Source of the DNA: Lacrimispora sp. BS-2
GTDB taxonomy: Bacteria; Bacillota; Clostridia; Lachnospirales; Lachnospiraceae
Direction: 5' to 3'
NCBI RefSeq assembly: GCF_040207125.1
Contig: NZ_CP157940.1
Coordinates: 1,984,001-2,048,000 of the forward strand
Length of the DNA: 64,000 bases
Positions 59,710-64,000 of the stretch are shown here, one piece after another. The translations under genes were made by a program, and so were the position numbers. How positions within the stretch are numbered: the stretch's first letter is position 1; each line of letters begins with the position of its first letter. The notes under the pieces were generated by a model that saw only the letters and a program-made list of their open reading frames with translations, was not told the origin of the DNA and did not search any database.

Positions 59710-61080
59710 ATGGAACCGAAATTAGAAAAGAAATATGGTCTTTTTACAGCCATTGCAATGGTTGTAGGTATCGTCATCGGAAGCGGTGTGTTTTTTAAGG
59801 CGGAAAAGATTCTTACGGCAACCGGAGGCAATTTAAAAGACGGCATCCTGGCATGGGTGATCGGAGGCATCATTATGATTTCCTGTGCTTACACCTTTTC
59901 TGTCATGGCTACCAAATATCAGTATATCAATGGTGTGGTGGATTACGCGGAAGCAACAATGGGAAAAAAATATGCCTATTATGTCGGCTGGTTTATGGCT
60001 GCAATTTATTATCCCACAATCACCTCGGTGCTTGCATGGGTCTCCGCCCGTTACACCTGTGTAATCTTTGGCTTTTCCATTACAGGCGGAGAATGTATGA
60101 CCATCGCCTGCCTTTACCTTGTTTCAAGCTTTACAATGAATGCTTTGTCTCCTGTTCTGGCAGGGAAATTTCAGGTAAGCACCACGGTCATTAAGCTGAT
60201 CCCACTCTTTTTAATGGCAGTTGTCGGAACGTTCACAGGGCTTCGAAATGGTATGACCATGTATAATTTCACCCATTACGTATCCCAAAGCACTTCCAAC
60301 GGTTTGTTTACGGCTGTTGTGGCCGCCAGTTTTGCCTACGAAGGCTGGATCATTGCAACCTGCATCAATGCAGAATTAAACAATGCAAAGAGAAATCTTC
60401 CCCTGGCTTTGATAGCAGGTACATTTATTACCATGTCTGTTTATATCCTGTATTATATTGGTTTGGCCGGAACGATTAAAAATGAAGTGATGATGGCTGG
60501 CGGCGAAACCGGCGCCAAGCTGGCATTCCAGACGGTTTTCACCTCTGCAGGCGGTTCCCTTTTGTTTGTGTTCGTCATCATATCATGCCTTGGAACCTTA
60601 AACGGGCTGATGCTTGGCTGCACACGTGGGATCTATTCCATTGCTGCAAGAGGTCTTGGCCCAAAACCCCGGGTTTTCAGCCAGGTTGACCCGGCAACTA
60701 ATATGCCTGTTAATTCCGCAATTATGGGGTTGTTTCTTTGCGGCATCTGGTTATTTTATTTTTACGGGGCAAACCTGACCGCCAGTTGGTTCGGGTTTTT
60801 CAGCTTTGATTCTTCGGAATTGCCCATTATCACAATTTATGCCCTGTACATCCCTATTTTTATTATGTTCATGGCAAAAGGGAAAGGGCTTAATTTTTTC
60901 AACCGGATACTTATGCCCTCCATTTCCCTTGCTGGCTGTGTATTTATGATTGCTGCCGCCTGGTTTGCCCACGGAATTGCTGCGGTTGCTTATCTGATTG
61001 TATTTTTTGCTATCATGGCATTTGGCGCTGTGCTTTTGCAGAAAGCAAAACTGCCGTTAAATGAGGTACCACATAAATAA
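59710..61080 (+). CDS. APC superfamily amino acid permease (LAT/SteT-like)
   Basis: 456 aa with 12 predicted membrane helices. It begins YGLFTAIAMVVGIVIGSGVFFKAEKIL, the APC helix-1 motif. Later motifs are FAYEGWIIATCINAELNNAKRNLPLALIAG (helix 6) and GCTRGIYSIAARGLGP (helix 8 loop). It probably exchanges neutral amino acids. The start ATG 59710 has no strong site. Downstream is a hairpin terminator. Confidence 0.9.
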   Translation: MEPKLEKKYGLFTAIAMVVGIVIGSGVFFKAEKILTATGGNLKDGILAWVIGGIIMISCAYTFSVMATKYQYINGVVDYAEATMGKKYAYYVGWFMAAIYYPTITSVLAWVSARYTCVIFGFSITGGECMTIACLYLVSSFTMNALSPVLAGKFQVSTTVIKLIPLFLMAVVGTFTGLRNGMTMYNFTHYVSQSTSNGLFTAVVAASFAYEGWIIATCINAELNNAKRNLPLALIAGTFITMSVYILYYIGLAGTIKNEVMMAGGETGAKLAFQTVFTSAGGSLLFVFVIISCLGTLNGLMLGCTRGIYSIAARGLGPKPRVFSQVDPATNMPVNSAIMGLFLCGIWLFYFYGANLTASWFGFFSFDSSELPIITIYALYIPIFIMFMAKGKGLNFFNRILMPSISLAGCVFMIAAAWFAHGIAAVAYLIVFFAIMAFGAVLLQKAKLPLNEVPHK

Positions 61081-61167
61081 AGAATGAATGTGAAATTTAA
61101 AAGTACTGCAAATCCGGATCTTTATACGGCAGGCATGGACAGGAATGGAACAAAGTATAAAAATATT

Positions 61168-61215
61168 GTGCCGCTTCATAGCTAAGCCTTAGCTATGAAG
61201 CGGCACCTCTTTATT
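61168..61215. terminator. Bidirectional terminator
   Basis: GTGCCGCTTCATAGCTAA pairs perfectly with TTAGCTATGAAGCGGCAC over a 3-nt loop, then CTCTTTATT. Confidence 0.9.
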
Positions 61216-61429
61216 AAACACCGTCATGTTTATTTCCCATTTTGTAATCATCTCTAGCCCAGTTTGGAGCATTGACTGTGCCAGCTTTCTCATGCCCATT
61301 TTTCGCAGCGCCCTGGATTTCCGGCACCTTGGCCTGCTCATTCTTCGGACGATGCATTTTCTCATGATTTTCCGTTCCATGATTGTTTGAATCATAAGGA
61401 CTCGGTCTTCTCATACCTGCTTTTGCCAT
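61214..61429 (-). CDS. Small hydrophilic protein (71 aa), unknown function
   Basis: MAKAGMRRPSPYDSNNHGTE, then NHEKMHRPKNEQAKVPEIQGAAKNGHEK: rich in N, K, H and P, no hydrophobic core, so likely disordered. AGGAGG precedes ATG 61429. The style fits small spore-associated or intrinsically disordered proteins in Clostridia, but the role is unknown. Confidence 0.7.
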   Translation of the reverse strand: MAKAGMRRPSPYDSNNHGTENHEKMHRPKNEQAKVPEIQGAAKNGHEKAGTVNAPNWARDDYKMGNKHDGV

Positions 61430-61522
61430 AATGATACCTCCTATCTGTCAATAGTTTTTGTATTTCTACAGAAACTATACAGAGAAAATCAGGAGATGGA
61501 CGGCAAATATTTTTTATTATAA

Positions 61523-62236
61523 TTATTGCAGCCTGTCAATATCTTCTAACAGCCTGTATCCCACTCCCATCTCTGTTATAATGTATTGAGGATTTGACGT
61601 ATCTTTTTCAATTTTCCTCCGCAGGTTTGCAACATTAACCCGAAGGGCTTTGCTTTTGTTTACATAAGGCCCCCAAAGTTCACGGCATAAAAATTCATGG
61701 GTCAATACAGTACCTGCATTAATAGAGAGCAGGACGATAATCCGGTATTCAATAGGGGTTAAATGTACGGTTTCTCCGGCCACCGTTACTATTCTCCTAT
61801 CATAATCAATATATAAATCCCCAAAACGAAAAGGATGATTCACTTTGCTGTTCTTTATTTTCGATATATGTCCTCTCCGCAAGGCAGTTCTGATTCTTGC
61901 TACCAGAATCGCATTGTTAAAAGGTTTTGTAATATAGTCATCTGCACCACTGTCAAGAGCCGTTACAATGAACTTGTCTTCATGCCTGGCCGAAATAATA
62001 ATAACAGGAACCATACTCCAGCTCCTAATAGACTTCAGTACTTCCATGCCATCCATATCCGGCAGCCCCAAATCCAGTAAAATTAAATCCGGGCAATGAG
62101 AAGAGGCAAAGGAAATGGCTTCTTTTCCATTGACGGCTTTCAGTATCCTATAGCCTTGCAATTCTAATTTTACAGAAATGAATTCGATGATTGCGTCCTC
62201 ATCCTCTACTATCATAATAACGTGTTTATTTTCCAT
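61523..62236 (-). CDS. kdpE: OmpR-family response regulator (KdpE-like)
   Basis: 237 aa. The receiver domain has the acidic pair VEDEDA, the phosphorylated Asp in LILLDLGLPDMDG and the Lys in DYITKPF. The C-terminal winged helix has HLTPIEYRIIVLLSINAGTVLTHEFLCRELWGP and LRVNVANLRRKIE. It lies 60 bp after the KdpD-like kinase on the same strand. KdpDE usually controls potassium uptake genes kdpFABC, which are not in the window. Confidence 0.9.
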   Translation of the reverse strand: MENKHVIMIVEDEDAIIEFISVKLELQGYRILKAVNGKEAISFASSHCPDLILLDLGLPDMDGMEVLKSIRSWSMVPVIIISARHEDKFIVTALDSGADDYITKPFNNAILVARIRTALRRGHISKIKNSKVNHPFRFGDLYIDYDRRIVTVAGETVHLTPIEYRIIVLLSINAGTVLTHEFLCRELWGPYVNKSKALRVNVANLRRKIEKDTSNPQYIITEMGVGYRLLEDIDRLQ

Positions 62237-62296
62237 AGCAACACCTTTCTGGTAAACTGTATCCCCTGAACCGCAGGCGCAAATAATCTTTAAAAA

Positions 62297-63796
62297 TTAT
62301 TTCTCACTGCCAAGCGGTATTGTAAACATGAATTGTGCCCCGCCTTCTGGACGATTAGCTGCATATATTTCTCCTCCATGAGCTCTGATTATGGTTTTAC
62401 AAATGGAAAGCCCTATCCCCAGATTTCTCGTTGAATCTTTATATGGGTTCTCCTGCGTAACCGTAAAATCAAATAGCTTGGGAAGAATCTTTGGATCTAT
62501 TCCCGGACCGGTATCTGTTATTAAAAAACTTACAAAATCATCCTCTTCTTTTACTTCTATTACCACATCCGACCTCTGGCCTCCAGCATGTCTTTGAGTA
62601 TTTTCCAAAATATTAATAATGACCTGAGAAATCAACATAATATCTATGGGAATTAAAATCACATATTCAGGCTGATTTATGGTGATTCTGGTATTAGGAA
62701 AGCGCTTGCGAAAAGTTGAGACAGCCTCTTCTATAACCTCTTCAACGATTTCTTCTGATTTATCAATCACCATGCCATTGTTCTGAACCTTTGTAATGGA
62801 CAAAATGTTTTCAATCATATTCAAAAGCCATTGGGCATCATTTTGTATCCCCTCTGTCAGTCTGGCCTGTACCTCATAAGGAATCTTATTCCCTTCTTCC
62901 AGTAAAGTAGAACTTGCACCTATAATACCAGTAAGCGGAGTTCTCAAATCGTGAGATATACTTCTTAAAAAGCTGTTCTTTACTTTTTCCGTTTCCATCA
63001 TCACCTTAATTTCCTGCTGTTCCGCCATAAGACGGTACATCCTAAGTGCCTGAGCCGTTTGCTCCGCTATTAATTCTAAAAACATCTTTTGCTTTTTGTC
63101 CAAATCCTTTTCATTAAAAGAAAAAGCAAATACTCCATATGTTATGTTCTGAGTCATTATGGGCAAAAAGTAGCCATAGTCTTTATCATCCAAAGCTTCC
63201 TGCTTATCCGCAGCAAGCCTTACTAAATGAAATATTTCCTCTTTCGTAAAATATTCAATACCCACATCATCTTTTACATATGTAAAATAAGGATTCAACT
63301 TTCCCTCTGGTTTGATATCTTCAAAAAAAGCTACAGAATGAATTAGTTCATCCTTTAAGTAATCCATTGAATATCTTACAATCGTATGCAGATCCCTGGT
63401 AGAAAGAAGCTTCCGGTTAATACTGTATAGCAATTCAGCCTGCTGGCATTTCTGCCTGGCATGTTCCGCCTGTGCCTTAATGCTGGTAGTAATAATGCTG
63501 CTGGTGAAAACTACAAGCAGAAGGATAATAAGAGTTAATGGAAAATTCACAGTAAAACTAAAACCAAATCTTGGTGAAGTTATTAAAAAATCATAAGTAA
63601 ATACTCCTATAACTGCTGATAACAATCCATATATATACTCTTCTGTAACAGCTGTAATAATAAATATTGCCATAGCCATTACAATGTTTATATTCTGGTA
63701 TCCAAAATTATTACGGTAAAGAACTTCGCAGATAAGTAATGTACCGCAAAGAATACAGAAAGAGAAAATAATATTTTTAGCCTTTTTCTTATTCAA
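62297..63796 (-). CDS. KdpD-like sensor histidine kinase lacking the N-terminal KdpD domain
   Basis: 499 aa. Four closely spaced membrane helices (about 8-105) form a DUF4118 domain, then a GAF-like domain (about 135-265), a HisKA domain with SISHDLRTPLTGIIG (His about 284) and a GHKL ATPase with ILENTQRHA, DTGPGIDP and LGIGLSICK. Full KdpD has ~390 more residues with a cytoplasmic sensor and Usp domain; they are absent here. ATG 63796 at the start of NKKKAKN. Confidence 0.88.
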   Translation of the reverse strand: MNKKKAKNIIFSFCILCGTLLICEVLYRNNFGYQNINIVMAMAIFIITAVTEEYIYGLLSAVIGVFTYDFLITSPRFGFSFTVNFPLTLIILLLVVFTSSIITTSIKAQAEHARQKCQQAELLYSINRKLLSTRDLHTIVRYSMDYLKDELIHSVAFFEDIKPEGKLNPYFTYVKDDVGIEYFTKEEIFHLVRLAADKQEALDDKDYGYFLPIMTQNITYGVFAFSFNEKDLDKKQKMFLELIAEQTAQALRMYRLMAEQQEIKVMMETEKVKNSFLRSISHDLRTPLTGIIGASSTLLEEGNKIPYEVQARLTEGIQNDAQWLLNMIENILSITKVQNNGMVIDKSEEIVEEVIEEAVSTFRKRFPNTRITINQPEYVILIPIDIMLISQVIINILENTQRHAGGQRSDVVIEVKEEDDFVSFLITDTGPGIDPKILPKLFDFTVTQENPYKDSTRNLGIGLSICKTIIRAHGGEIYAANRPEGGAQFMFTIPLGSEK

Positions 63797-63918
63797 ATCA
63801 ACTCACCCTACACTTTTTCATATATTATTGACTAGATGTCCGGAATCATCTTTCATCTCCATACATTTACTATTATACATTATATCATTGTTTAACTGTA
63901 CCAGCTATAAATAATTTA

Positions 63919-64000
63919 TTATCCGAACATGGAAATAAAAATTCCTGCTATTATTGCTGAACCTATGGTGCTTGCAACAATCGGCCCCATTGCATGCATT
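63919..64000 (-). CDS. Sodium-translocating decarboxylase beta subunit (OadB-like), C-terminal end
   Basis: Only the last 26 codons are in the window: HAMGPIVASTIGSAIIAGIF then ISMFG. The MGPxVAxxIGSA end with a final hydrophobic helix is typical of OadB/GcdB/MmdB. Enzyme type cannot be told from this part. Confidence 0.6.
   Translation of the reverse strand, partial: MHAMGPIVASTIGSAIIAGIFISMFG

Noticed and set aside
1..64000. CRISPR arrays, rRNA genes and prophage
   Set aside because: No regularly spaced repeats, no rRNA-like sequence and no phage structural genes were seen.

Overview
The window reads as a chromosomal segment of a spore-forming, anaerobic Firmicute. The most likely group is Lachnospiraceae / Clostridium cluster XIVa (Lacrimispora- or Lachnoclostridium-like). 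This is inferred from gene content (spoIIA-sigF-spoVA operon, small acid-soluble spore protein, BspA-type LRR and choline-binding-repeat surface proteins, selenium-type xanthine dehydrogenase fusion, rubredoxin-like protein), strong AGGAGG ribosome sites and moderate GC; no 16S gene is present to prove it.

Layout. 0-4.3 kb (minus strand): CNNM/CorC-type membrane protein (cut by the edge), MazF, alanine racemase, NAD(P)HX repair enzyme and Rex. 4.6-12.4 kb: a YdiF-like ABC-F protein, AzlCD with a divergent MocR regulator, a choline-binding-repeat protein, a truncated MerR gene and an amidinotransferase-fold enzyme. 12.6-18.7 kb: purine genes, transcribed purC-purF-purB-lysR-purA. 19.4-26 kb: dapA-dapB behind a lysine riboswitch, a CobO-type adenosyltransferase, an SSB-like protein, TypA and an IMPACT protein. 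26-39.8 kb: PBP1A, the sporulation run spoIIAA-spoIIAB-sigF-(53 aa ORF)-spoVAA-AB-AC-AD-AE, a TPR protein, folC, ridA, DUF1836, a TrpR-like regulator and a HAD phosphatase. 40-48.4 kb is accessory and partly decayed: an orphan NMT1/SsuA-like lipoprotein, nitroreductase, a 1257 aa LRR surface protein, an IS110 remnant, a secreted transglutaminase-like protein and a broken copy of the lipoprotein gene's 3' end. 48.5-64 kb: 2-hydroxyacid dehydrogenase, tRNA-Ala and tRNA-Val, a nucleotidyltransferase-like protein, a subtilase lacking its catalytic serine, a Se-type xanthine dehydrogenase with polyferredoxin and ModE-like regulator, a SASP, an amino-acid permease, a KdpDE-like pair and the end of an oadB-like gene.

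The most interesting unlabelled signal is a recurrent leader of about 50-60 nt. It has two hairpins ending in a purine-rich ribosome site and sits directly before the ABC-F gene (tandem), dapB, the PBP1A gene, the DUF1836 gene and, in diverged form, spoVAC and the cobO region. The first hairpin changes sequence between copies while keeping its pairing, which suggests a structured RNA or a mobile intergenic element adopted as a translation leader. Other notable signals are a second short inverted-repeat family (two copies, one abutting a truncated MerR gene), a 134 bp three-way-junction palindrome between spoVAD and spoVAE, a CspC-like pseudoprotease (Ser to Gly), a ModE-like palindrome between the xanthine dehydrogenase genes and a ModE-type regulator, and several decayed gene fragments.
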